Source of the DNA: Defluviitalea phaphyphila
Lineage (GTDB): Bacteria; Bacillota; Clostridia; Lachnospirales; Defluviitaleaceae
Length of the DNA stretch: 64,000 nt
Assembly (NCBI RefSeq): GCF_001466305.1
Contig: NZ_JWID01000006.1
Span: 62,212 to 126,211 of the forward strand
Reading direction: 5' to 3'
Both the position numbers and the translations under genes were made by a program. The notes beneath the pieces were generated by a model. That model did not search any database. It saw only the letters and a list, made by a program, of their open reading frames with translations, and had not been told where the DNA came from. Below, one piece after another: positions 41,989 through 51,230 of the stretch (its first letter is position 1; every line of letters begins with the position of its first letter).

Positions 41989-42107
41989 TAAATATTATGA
42001 TTATATTAATCGTCATTTCTAGATAATTGTCTTTGGTTGGTATTTAACATGATAATATTAAGTGACAACTATTTACATAGTAATTTTAGTTATTCAACAA
42101 CCTATCT
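41989..42107 (-). repeat. dispersed intergenic repeat, copy B
   Basis: Copy B lies in the 354-bp gap 41861-42214 and matches copy A (31813-31925) on the opposite strand, with the same ordered blocks TTGTTGAATAA, TATCATGTTAA, CTAGAAATGACGA and TAATATTTA. The internal inverted repeat is weaker here. I see no gene in the gap and no clear promoter for the plus-strand gene that follows. Confidence 0.75.
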
Positions 42108-42214
42108 ATTAAAATAAAATACATGAAATATTTAAATTATTGTAACAAAATTGTGACAACGATAATTCATAATGTCAATGTAAATAAATAAAAAATAAAG
42201 AAAGGGAGATACAA

Positions 42215-42898
42215 ATGAATAAAAAAAGTTTATTAAGTATGGTTATTGCTGGAGGTTTAACTTTATCATGTGCTTCTAATATTTTTGCTTTAAATTTAAA
42301 TGTTGCTAATCAACAACCTATACGCCCTACAGTTAATGTAAATAATATGATAAGAAACAATCAAGGATTTAATTTATCAAATTTAATAGAAAAAGGAATT
42401 ATAACTCAAGAACAAGCTACTGCATGGGAAGCATTTGTTCAAGAAAAAGAAGAGGAAAGACAAGCAGAAATACAAAGCATTCAATCTATGACAGAAGAAG
42501 AAAGACAAGCTTATTTAGTAGAAAATAAAGAAGAAAATAAATCTTTACTTGAAGAATTAGTAGAAGCAGGAATAATAACAGAAGAACAGGCTGAAGAAAT
42601 TAAATTAACAATGCCACAACAAAAAAATCAACAAGGATTTCGAAATATTATTAGTTTAGCATTAGAAGAAGGAATAATAACAGAAGATGAAGCTACTGCA
42701 TGGGAAGCATTTAATCAAGAAAAAGAAGAAGAAAGACAAGCAGAAATACAAAGCATTCAATCTATGACAGAAGAAGAAAAAAGAGCTTATTTAGAAAAAA
42801 ATAAAGAAGAAAATAAACCTTTATTCGAAGAATTAGTAGAAGAAGGAATAATAACAGAAGAACAGGTAGAACAAATTCAAGAATTATTAATGAAATAA
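42215..42898 (+). CDS. secreted Glu/Gln-rich protein with two near-identical internal repeats
   Basis: This 227-residue protein has a signal peptide (MNKKSLLSMVIAGGLTLSCASNIFA). The mature part is mostly two copies of a 92-residue helical unit holding ATAWEAF, QEKEEERQAEIQSIQSMTEEE, ENKEENK and EELVEAGIITEEQ. The GIIT(Q/E)EQA pieces resemble DUF2680/SHOCT-type short helical motifs, but I cannot assign a family. At the DNA level the repeats at 42416-42602 and 42692-42878 differ at 15 positions by my count. GGGAG precedes the ATG. A strong terminator follows. Confidence 0.8.
   Translation: MNKKSLLSMVIAGGLTLSCASNIFALNLNVANQQPIRPTVNVNNMIRNNQGFNLSNLIEKGIITQEQATAWEAFVQEKEEERQAEIQSIQSMTEEERQAYLVENKEENKSLLEELVEAGIITEEQAEEIKLTMPQQKNQQGFRNIISLALEEGIITEDEATAWEAFNQEKEEERQAEIQSIQSMTEEEKRAYLEKNKEENKPLFEELVEEGIITEEQVEQIQELLMK
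42416..42602 (+). repeat. internal DNA repeat, copy 1
   Basis: This 187-bp copy matches 42692-42878 in frame, offset by 276 bp (92 codons). Confidence 0.9.
42692..42878 (+). repeat. internal DNA repeat, copy 2
   Basis: This is the second copy of the 187-bp repeat within the secreted Glu/Gln-rich gene. The first 21 bases and a stretch of about 50 bases in the middle are identical to copy 1. Confidence 0.9.
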
Positions 42899-42949
42899 AA
42901 ATGAGATATCTAGTAGTGTAAAAAAATCTGTGCTTAAACGAAAATAATT

Positions 42950-43002
42950 ACTCCTTTCTGGTAATAATTATATAAAACAATAAAACCAGAAAGGAGTTTT
43001 TT
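42950..43002 (+). terminator. terminator after the secreted repeat protein
   Basis: ACTCCTTTCTGGT/ACCAGAAAGGAGT forms a 13-bp stem with a 22-nt AT loop, followed by TTTTTATAT. Confidence 0.85.
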
Positions 43003-43038
43003 ATATTGAATAAATTATGGGATATTAATTACATCCGC

Positions 43039-44733
43039 TTAATTTTTTAAATACTCATATAATACATCCCATATTTCTTCTTTTTCTAATCCTCTTTTCC
43101 AACCAGCTACTCCTGCTAAATCATATTTATCTACTAGCTTAACTTTTTCTTCTATAGATCTTTCTTCTTCAAGCCAAATTTTATAGGTTATATCACCTTC
43201 TTTATATTCTCCATAATATTGACCTATATCCTCTAACCAAACAGGTTCTACATTATTTTCTTTTAAAATATTTTCCCCTCTTGCCATTCCATAGGCTCTA
43301 GAAGAAACCTGTATTTCTCCATCTATTATTTCTTCCTTCCAAAGCCTTGTATAATAAGGAAGTCCTAATATTACTTTTTCTTTTGGCACTTCCTCTAAGG
43401 TATTTTTTATTCCTTCTTCAACCCAACCAATAGAAGCCACAGAACCACTTTCAGGAGATGTACTCCAATGCTCATCATAAGCCATAACTATAATATAATC
43501 CACTACCTTACCTACTTCAGCACGATTATAATGCCTAGTCCATCCTGATGGCACATACATATCAACAGATACTACTAATCCCTGTTCTTTTAAAAGAGGA
43601 GTTAATTCTCTTATAAATTGTACATAATATTCTCCTGTTTCCGTTCTTAAACTTTCAAAATCTATATTTATTCCATCTAAATCATATAAAGATGCAAAAG
43701 CTAAAAGCTGTTTTATAATGTTTTCTCTTTTATCTGTATTACTCAAAACTTTATGAGTAAGGTCAGAATCTGTAAAAGGATTAGTAATCATAGCCCATAC
43801 TTGATATCCTTTACTATGAGCCCAATCTACATATTTTTTACTAGCTATATTTTTCAAATCTCCATTTTCATTTTCTATAGAAAACCAACTAGGAGATAAT
43901 ACATCAAGTCCTTTTATTTCATTAAATTTATAAGATGCTTCACTATCTTCTGGCTTAAATACTTGATCCCAAACTAAATTTATTTTACCCTCTACCGGTT
44001 TCCATGAAGGACTTATATCTTCTACTTCTAATTCTTCTCCTTGTATAGTCTCTATATTCCCTATATGTTTTTTCGCAATATATCCAATGATTCCATCTTC
44101 AGTTCTAACATAATACCAATCTTCATTTTCTTCAAAAATTCTAACCTTATCTTCTAAAATTAACTTTTTTAATATAGGACTTTTAATATTCCCTTCATAA
44201 CGAATAGGAGCTTTTTTTGTTATAATTTCTCCTATCTTTTTTACATCAGTTGTATAATCCATAATAACAATGTTATTTTCTTCATTATAATTAGCTTCTA
44301 TATTAAATAAATCCTTTAAAAAAGAAAAAGATATATAAGGTACATCCCCAAACTTTCTAAGGGGAAGCTGTAATGTTAAAGGTTGTTGATTCACATAATA
44401 TGTTAATTCATCTGTTTTCATACGAATAACTTTATTTTTTGTTGTAATAGTTAACTTTTCAACCTCTTCATCCCAAAATATATAAGGATCTACATACTCT
44501 TTTACAAAATCAAAGGGAAGAAAAATTTCTTCATCAATAATTTTAGGCTCATTTTCCATAACAATTATATCTTTACCAAGAATTAATCCTGTTTTTTCTC
44601 CTCCAAAATTATTGAATACTTCTTGTACAGAAACTACCCTAAAATTAGGCATATACTTTTTAATCATAAATATTAATATTATAATTCCTAAAATAAAGAA
44701 TAAACTTATGAATCTTATTTTTCTTTTCCTCAA
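43039..44733 (-). CDS. membrane-anchored GH18 glycosidase with copper-amine-oxidase-like and SH3 domains
   Basis: This 564-residue protein has one N-terminal membrane helix, a region resembling the copper amine oxidase N-terminal domain (about 50-170), an SH3-like domain (about 175-230, with KVRIFEENEDWYYVRTEDG) and a GH18 barrel. The catalytic DxxDxDxE motif reads LDGINIDFES near residue 350, and VDYIIVMAYDEHW follows. This layout is common in spore-former proteins related to YaaH/YdhD and probably cleaves peptidoglycan or another GlcNAc polymer. It stands alone. Confidence 0.88.
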   Translation of the reverse strand: MRKRKIRFISLFFILGIIILIFMIKKYMPNFRVVSVQEVFNNFGGEKTGLILGKDIIVMENEPKIIDEEIFLPFDFVKEYVDPYIFWDEEVEKLTITTKNKVIRMKTDELTYYVNQQPLTLQLPLRKFGDVPYISFSFLKDLFNIEANYNEENNIVIMDYTTDVKKIGEIITKKAPIRYEGNIKSPILKKLILEDKVRIFEENEDWYYVRTEDGIIGYIAKKHIGNIETIQGEELEVEDISPSWKPVEGKINLVWDQVFKPEDSEASYKFNEIKGLDVLSPSWFSIENENGDLKNIASKKYVDWAHSKGYQVWAMITNPFTDSDLTHKVLSNTDKRENIIKQLLAFASLYDLDGINIDFESLRTETGEYYVQFIRELTPLLKEQGLVVSVDMYVPSGWTRHYNRAEVGKVVDYIIVMAYDEHWSTSPESGSVASIGWVEEGIKNTLEEVPKEKVILGLPYYTRLWKEEIIDGEIQVSSRAYGMARGENILKENNVEPVWLEDIGQYYGEYKEGDITYKIWLEEERSIEEKVKLVDKYDLAGVAGWKRGLEKEEIWDVLYEYLKN

Positions 44734-44802
44734 AATATCCCCCCTTTTTAATATGTTTCTCTATTATATCATATAATTAAACATTTTTTTACAAGAAATA
44801 AT

Positions 44803-44837
44803 AAAAAAATAGTATACCTGTATAAATGGTATACTAT
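44803..44837 (-). terminator. terminator after trxB
   Basis: ATAGTATACC/GGTATACTAT with a 9-nt loop is followed by ATTTTTTT on the minus strand. Confidence 0.85.
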
Positions 44838-44844
44838 CTTTTTA

Positions 44845-45756
44845 TTAATAATTTTCTAATATATATTTTTCTGCTGCTGATACTGCTATAGCTCCATCAG
44901 CCGTTGCTGTTATAATTTGTCTTAAACTCTTTTCTCTAACATCTCCTATAGCATATACTCCTGGGACATTAGTTTCACAATTTTCATTAGCTTTTATATA
45001 TCCCCATTGGTTAATTTCTACCTTTCCTTTTGCAATATCAGAATTAGGAGTCATTCCAACTGCTATAAAAACTCCTTCTACATCTAATACTCTTTCTTCT
45101 CCACTTTCTTTATTTTGTATCTTAATTCCTGATACTTTATCTTCCCCTAATATTTCTAATACTTTATGATTTGTAAGCACTTCTACATTTTCTAGAGCAA
45201 AAAGATTGTTTTGTAAAATTTTTTGAGCTGTAAGATGAGGTAAGTCCTGTATTAAATAAACCTTAGGAGAAAATTTAGCTAGTAAAATTGCATCTTCTAC
45301 TCCTGTATTCCCTCCTCCTACTACTACAGTATTTTTACCATTAAAAAATGCTCCATCACAAGTAGCACAATAGGATACTCCCCGGGCTTTTAATTTTTTT
45401 TCTCCCGGAACACCTAATTCTCTCCAATTAGCTCCCATTCCTAATAAAAGAGTTTTTGCTTTATATACTTTATTTTTAGTTTTAACTTTTTTAACTTTTC
45501 CTTCTACATCTATTTCTATGACTTCTTCTACTACTGGTTCTATACCATATTCTTTAGCATGTTCTTGCATTTTAATAGCAAGTTCTGGGCCTATTACATC
45601 AGCAATTCCAGGATAATTAGCTACCTCATAGGTTTTTGTAACCTGGCCTCCAGGAAACTCTTTTTCAAACATAAGAGCATTTAATTTAGCTCTTCCAGCA
45701 TAAATTGCGGCTGCCATACCTGCAGGACCTGCTCCTATTATAATCATATCATACAT
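44845..45756 (-). CDS. trxB: thioredoxin reductase
   Basis: This 303-residue FAD/NADPH enzyme reduces thioredoxin. The FAD motif is IIGAGPAGMAAAIYAGRA, the redox-active disulfide is CATC (Cys130, Cys133), the NADPH motif is VVVGGGNTGVEDA, and the C-terminal GVYAIGDVR contacts FAD. NADPH or ferredoxin could be the donor in clostridia; the normal GGGNTG site favours NAD(P)H. Single-gene unit. Confidence 0.95.
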   Translation of the reverse strand: MYDMIIIGAGPAGMAAAIYAGRAKLNALMFEKEFPGGQVTKTYEVANYPGIADVIGPELAIKMQEHAKEYGIEPVVEEVIEIDVEGKVKKVKTKNKVYKAKTLLLGMGANWRELGVPGEKKLKARGVSYCATCDGAFFNGKNTVVVGGGNTGVEDAILLAKFSPKVYLIQDLPHLTAQKILQNNLFALENVEVLTNHKVLEILGEDKVSGIKIQNKESGEERVLDVEGVFIAVGMTPNSDIAKGKVEINQWGYIKANENCETNVPGVYAIGDVREKSLRQIITATADGAIAVSAAEKYILENY

Positions 45757-45828
45757 ATTATCACCCCTTATTTATTCATATTTAATATATTTTCTATTAT
45801 ACAAAAAATTATTCTTCAATGTAAAATA

Positions 45829-45851
45829 AAAAGAACGGTCATAAACCGTTC

Positions 45852-45853
<2 letters not shown>
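45829..45853 (-). terminator. terminator after purA
   Basis: AAGAACGGT/ACCGTTCTT with a 5-nt loop is followed by a T run on the minus strand, next to the purA stop codon. Confidence 0.85.
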
Positions 45854-47207
<1,354 letters not shown>

Positions 47208-47237
47208 TCAAAAAAGAAAAAGAAAATCAATATATAT

Positions 47238-47271
47238 CGAATATTTTTTTTGAATAGTTATTAAATGTTCG
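47238..47271 (-). promoter_or_regulatory. possible Pur box (PurR operator) upstream of purA
   Basis: CGAATATT (47238-47245) and AATGTTCG (47264-47271) form inverted CGAAYATT-type arms 18 bp apart in the purA-mecA gap. Bacillus PurR binds paired CGAA-containing arms 16-17 bp apart. The fit is close but not exact. Confidence 0.45.
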
Positions 47272-47372
47272 ATTTTAAAGTTACATTTTTCCCCTCTTTA
47301 CATTTTCCCTCAATATCTATATACTATACATATAATTATATTTGTAATTAAATTAGATTGGAAGTGATGCTT

Positions 47373-48014
47373 GTGAAAATAGAAAAAATTAGTGATACAC
47401 AAATTAAAATTATCTTAAATCAAGCAGATCTTAAGCATAGAGACATAAAAATTAGTGAATTAGCTTATGGTTCTAAAAAAGCTCAAGATTTATTTAGAGA
47501 TATGATGGAAGCAGCTTTTGAAGAATATGGTTTTGATGTGGAAAACGCTCCTTTAATGATTGAAGCTGTTCCTCTTTCTATGGATAGCATTATGATTATT
47601 GTAACTAAAGTTGAAAATCCTGAAGAAATTGAAGAAAAATTAAATGCTTTTCGTCCTAAACCTAATACTCGTACTTTTAAGAAAAAAACTGGGGTAGAAG
47701 AAAAAGTTGAAACTAATAATTTGTTAATTTATTCTTTTAACACTTTAAATGATGTGGTACATGTTTCATCTCGTATTTATTCACTATATTGTGGTATCAA
47801 TTCTTTATATAAAGACATAAATAATGGGAAATATTTTCTTGTCCTTCATAAAAACTATTTTATAACTTCTAATACTAATCACATAGAAGCTATTTTAAGT
47901 GAATATGGAGAAAAACATAAATCATCTCCTTTAAGCGAAGAATTTTTAAATGAACACGGAGAACTTATGATTAAAAATAATGCTATCGAAATTCTAAAAA
48001 AACATTTAGCTTAA
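47373..48014 (+). CDS. mecA: MecA-like ClpC adaptor protein
   Basis: This 213-residue protein has the MecA/YpbH two-domain pattern: an N-terminal domain (KIEKISDTQIKIILNQADL, then RDMMEAAFEEYGFD), an acidic linker (KVENPEEIEEKL), and a C-terminal domain with LIYSFNTLNDVVHVS and HKNYF. MecA proteins deliver substrates to the ClpCP protease. I chose the GTG at 47373 (start MKIEKISDT) because GGAAGTG lies at good distance; ATGs at 47367 and near are possible. It diverges from purA. Confidence 0.88.
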   Translation: MKIEKISDTQIKIILNQADLKHRDIKISELAYGSKKAQDLFRDMMEAAFEEYGFDVENAPLMIEAVPLSMDSIMIIVTKVENPEEIEEKLNAFRPKPNTRTFKKKTGVEEKVETNNLLIYSFNTLNDVVHVSSRIYSLYCGINSLYKDINNGKYFLVLHKNYFITSNTNHIEAILSEYGEKHKSSPLSEEFLNEHGELMIKNNAIEILKKHLA

Positions 48015-48020
48015 AAATAA

Positions 48021-48046
48021 AAAGCTGGTGCATACGCACCAGCTTT
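48021..48046. terminator. bidirectional terminator between mecA and the DUF1858 gene
   Basis: AAAGCTGGTGC/GCACCAGCTTT with an ATAC loop and flanking A/T runs ends both convergent genes. Confidence 0.92.
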
Positions 48047-48253
48047 TTATTTATTTGCTAAATACTCATTCATTTTTTCTACTACTTCATCTACATTAAG
48101 TCCATGAACCATTCCTGCTTCTTCTAATGTTTCTCCTTGAGATGAAGGGCATCCAATACAATGCATACCTGCTTCCATTAAGATAGGAATAAGTCCTCTA
48201 TCTATAGCAATTATATCTGCAATAATCATATCCTTTGTTATTTTAGCAGCCAT
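48047..48253 (-). CDS. DUF1858 small protein
   Basis: This 68-residue protein matches the DUF1858 family (hybrid-cluster-associated): KDMIIADIIAIDRGLIPILM is followed by GMHCIGCPSSQGETLEEA, with the CIGC pair that may bind metal or an iron-sulfur cluster, and then HGLNVDEVVEKMNEYL. The fold resembles a ScdA/RIC N-terminal domain used in nitric oxide and iron-sulfur stress. ATG at 48253 follows GGAGGATG. No partner gene is adjacent. Confidence 0.88.
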   Translation of the reverse strand: MAAKITKDMIIADIIAIDRGLIPILMEAGMHCIGCPSSQGETLEEAGMVHGLNVDEVVEKMNEYLANK

Positions 48254-48359
48254 ATTACATCCTCCTTTATATATAAAATAAGTATTTTTATTTTTCTTTT
48301 TTATTATATCTTAATTAATAGATATAATGCAATAGAAAATCTAGCTAATTATTTATTAA

Positions 48360-49985
48360 CTATTGTGCTGCATTCATAAGTTTTGGAACAACTTGTTTTT
48401 TTCTTGATAATACTCCTGGAAGGAATATGCTCTCATCTTTACTATTCATGCCAAAAGCTTCTACTACTAATTCTTTTCTTTTTCCTACGACAATTAATTC
48501 CGTTCCTCCTAAAACAATATCTGTTACCATTAAAAGAGCTAAATCAAATTTTTCTACTTCACATAATTTATTCATAATTTTCTTTATATCTTTAATTAAA
48601 TTAAATACACCCTTAAAATCTGCTGTATTTATCTGTGATATAGCAACATTATATTTCCCAAATACAAACTTTTTCATGTCTGTATAATATATTTCTTCTG
48701 CAGTTTTTCCTTCTAAGGAAGTTCCTGCTGTAATAAGGTCCATTCCATAGGTTTTTATATCTACTTCAGCTAATTTAGCAAGAATCTCAGCTTCTTTTTT
48801 ATCTTCTTCTGTACAAGTAGGAGATTTAAATAAAAGAGTATCTGATAAAATAGCACTTAACATAAGTCCTGCCATAGATTTTGTAGGAGTTATATTATTT
48901 TCTCTATACATTTTTGAAATAATAGTAGCAGTACAACCTAAAGGTTCTGCTCTAAAATATAAAGGAGACATAGTATAAATATCTGCTACTCTATGATGGT
49001 CTATTATTTCTAATATATCAGCTTTCTCCAAACCTTTTATTGACTGTCCTCTTTCATTATGATCTACTAAGATAACTTGTTTTCTATTTATATCTACTAA
49101 ATGTCTTCTAGATATAATTCCTTTTACTCTTCCCTGAGAATCTACTACTGGAAAATTTCTGTATCTTGAACTTTGCATAATTTCCTTAATTTCATATACA
49201 TAATCATCCATTTGAAAATAAATTAAATTATGTTTTTTCATAATATAAGATACAGGAATACTCTGATTAATTAATTTTATTGTTTTAAAAAAACTATGTG
49301 GAACTTTAATTATGGCACAATTAACTTCTTTTCCCATCTTATAAAGTTTATCAGAAATTTCTCCTCCTGCTACAATAACACATCCTGCTCCAGATTTTAT
49401 TACTGCTTTGTTAAGTTTTTTAAAATTACCTGTTATTACTATATCTCCTTTTTTAAGCTTTTTATCTTCCTCTAAAGTAGAATCTGTATATATATTCCCT
49501 TCAATATATTCATATGGATAATTCCCATATATAATTTCTCCTTCTAATACATTTAATAAATTAGAAAACTTAGTTTTATTATTATTTATGGCCGTTTCAT
49601 CTTCAAATTCCATATATGTTCTGGCAATATCTGTGATAGATACTATCCCATTTAGTCTGTTTTCTTCATTTACTACTGGAAACATACTCCTTTTACTTTT
49701 TTTCATTAGCTCCCATACTGTTTTTATAGGTTCTTCTTTATGAACTACATCTGTAGAATAAAAATTCAAATCCATTACTTGAGGTTCTACATTATCTAAT
49801 AATTTGGGAGGTTCTACTTTAAAATAATTTAAAGCATAAGTTGTTTCCTTATTTATTTTCCCTAACCTTGCTGCTTGAACATTTTTATATCCTAATTCCT
49901 TTTTTAAATTTGCATAAGCAATAGCAGAACAAATAGAATCTGTATCAGGATTTAAATGCCCAAAAACAAAAATAGTCTTATTCAT
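48360..49985 (-). CDS. ppaC: CBS/DRTGG-domain Mn-dependent inorganic pyrophosphatase
   Basis: This 541-residue family II pyrophosphatase has the N-terminal DHH part (VFGHLNPDTDSICSAIAYANL), a regulatory insert with two CBS domains around a DRTGG domain (about 70-300), then the second DHH part (VDHNERGQS, EIIDHHRVAD) and the DHHA2 domain ending with FLPGVLSRKKQVVPKL. In this subclass adenine nucleotides and diadenosine polyphosphates regulate activity. The ATG at 49985 lies only two bases after the gntR stop, so the two are translationally linked. Confidence 0.95.
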   Translation of the reverse strand: MNKTIFVFGHLNPDTDSICSAIAYANLKKELGYKNVQAARLGKINKETTYALNYFKVEPPKLLDNVEPQVMDLNFYSTDVVHKEEPIKTVWELMKKSKRSMFPVVNEENRLNGIVSITDIARTYMEFEDETAINNNKTKFSNLLNVLEGEIIYGNYPYEYIEGNIYTDSTLEEDKKLKKGDIVITGNFKKLNKAVIKSGAGCVIVAGGEISDKLYKMGKEVNCAIIKVPHSFFKTIKLINQSIPVSYIMKKHNLIYFQMDDYVYEIKEIMQSSRYRNFPVVDSQGRVKGIISRRHLVDINRKQVILVDHNERGQSIKGLEKADILEIIDHHRVADIYTMSPLYFRAEPLGCTATIISKMYRENNITPTKSMAGLMLSAILSDTLLFKSPTCTEEDKKEAEILAKLAEVDIKTYGMDLITAGTSLEGKTAEEIYYTDMKKFVFGKYNVAISQINTADFKGVFNLIKDIKKIMNKLCEVEKFDLALLMVTDIVLGGTELIVVGKRKELVVEAFGMNSKDESIFLPGVLSRKKQVVPKLMNAAQ

Positions 49986-49987
49986 AA

Positions 49988-50728
49988 TTATCCCCATCCA
50001 GTCTTTTTTCTATATATGTTAACTTTATATGTATATATATCCGATCTATAATAAGATATCTCATAAAATAAATTTTTACCTTCTTCAGTTCTTGTAATTC
50101 CCTCCGCTTTCAACAAGGGAATGGCCTTATTAACTTGAAAAATCTTCATCATCATTTTATCCGATAAAATAGCTTCCAAAGTAGAAAAAGTAGAACTTAT
50201 AGAATGATGATATTCTTTAGTTAAAATATTATATAAAGAATCTGTAGCCAAATTATATTTATCCAAATCTTCACAATAGTTTTTTGGTATATAAACTGTT
50301 TCTAAGGCTACAGGAATTAAATCTGCAAATCTAAGTCTTTTTATCTTATAATATATTTGTTCTTTAGGAGTATCTAACTTTTTACTTATATCTTTTAAAT
50401 TTCTTACTGTTTCAAACTCTAAAACATTAGTTTCTGGATTATACCCTTGAGATTTTATAGTTTCTGTAAAACTCATCATATTTTCTTGAAGAAATCTAGG
50501 AGAAGATACAAAAGTTCCTCTTCCTTTTTCTCTATATAATTTCCCTTCTTTTACCAATTCATTTATTGCTTGTCTTGTCGTCATACGACTTATTTTATAT
50601 TCTTCACTTAATTGCCGTTCAGAAGGAATTTTTTGTCCTGGCTGTAAAATGCCTTCTGAAATTTGTTTTTCTATAATATCTTTTAACTGTATGTAAATAG
50701 GAAGAGAATTATCCTTGTCTATTTTCAT
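49988..50728 (-). CDS. GntR/HutC family transcriptional regulator with UTRA domain
   Basis: This 246-residue regulator has the GntR winged helix (IYIQLKDIIEKQISEG, then KIPSERQLSEEYKISRMTTRQAINEL) and a UTRA effector domain (IPVALETVYIPKNYC, YNILTKEYHHSI, LLKAEGITR). UTRA domains usually bind sugar phosphates or similar small ligands. GGGGAGGTG precedes the ATG. It forms a two-gene operon with ppaC. Its ligand is unknown. Confidence 0.9.
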   Translation of the reverse strand: MKIDKDNSLPIYIQLKDIIEKQISEGILQPGQKIPSERQLSEEYKISRMTTRQAINELVKEGKLYREKGRGTFVSSPRFLQENMMSFTETIKSQGYNPETNVLEFETVRNLKDISKKLDTPKEQIYYKIKRLRFADLIPVALETVYIPKNYCEDLDKYNLATDSLYNILTKEYHHSISSTFSTLEAILSDKMMMKIFQVNKAIPLLKAEGITRTEEGKNLFYEISYYRSDIYTYKVNIYRKKTGWG

Positions 50729-50748
50729 AATACACCTCCCCTTTTGTT

Positions 50749-50777
50749 ATTTTATCATCCTTTATCATACCATTCAA
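50749..50777 (-). promoter_or_regulatory. sigma-A type promoter of gntR-ppaC
   Basis: TTGAAT (50772-50777), a 17-bp spacer and TAAAAT (50749-50754) on the minus strand lie 21 bp upstream of the gntR start. Confidence 0.6.
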
Positions 50778-51119
50778 ACACATTATGTCTTTGATTTCTT
50801 TGTTAATTTTTAATAAATAACTAAATATTTACCTCGTATAATAATCAGATAAAATTTTAACATTATTATTATAGTTCTTAAATCCATATATGACAATATC
50901 ATATAAATTCTTAATTTAAATTAAATATTATTATGCTTTTCTAAACATATAAATCGTTAATGATTTGTCGAATTTTATTCTATATTTTTTTAATTTAAAT
51001 CTGTTTTTAATGATATTGATTATTATTTTTATTTATTTAGCTTTTTAAAAATTAAAGTTTTTATTGATTTATTCATTACTGTTTGACATCTTAATAATAA
51101 TTATTATTTTAAATAACTC

Positions 51120-51148
51120 TTGACGTGTATACAGTATTCATGTATAAT
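51120..51148 (+). promoter_or_regulatory. pflB promoter with overlapping inverted repeat
   Basis: TTGACG (51120-51125), a 17-bp spacer and TATAAT (51143-51148) form a good sigma-A promoter. The spacer holds TATACA-N7-TGTATA, an inverted repeat that could be an operator. The rest of the 502-bp gap 50729-51230 is AT-rich and shows only this promoter, the gntR promoter and a second TTGACA near 51081. Confidence 0.7.
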
Positions 51149-51230
51149 ATACCTAAATGATAAAATAATATCATTTATATGTTAAAATAATAACAATGAA
51201 ACGAATTATTTTTTTAAAGGAGGCTTTTCT

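Noticed and set aside
42416..42878. Repeats as a CRISPR array
   Set aside because: There are only two 187-bp coding copies, in frame, with no short regular repeat-spacer pattern.
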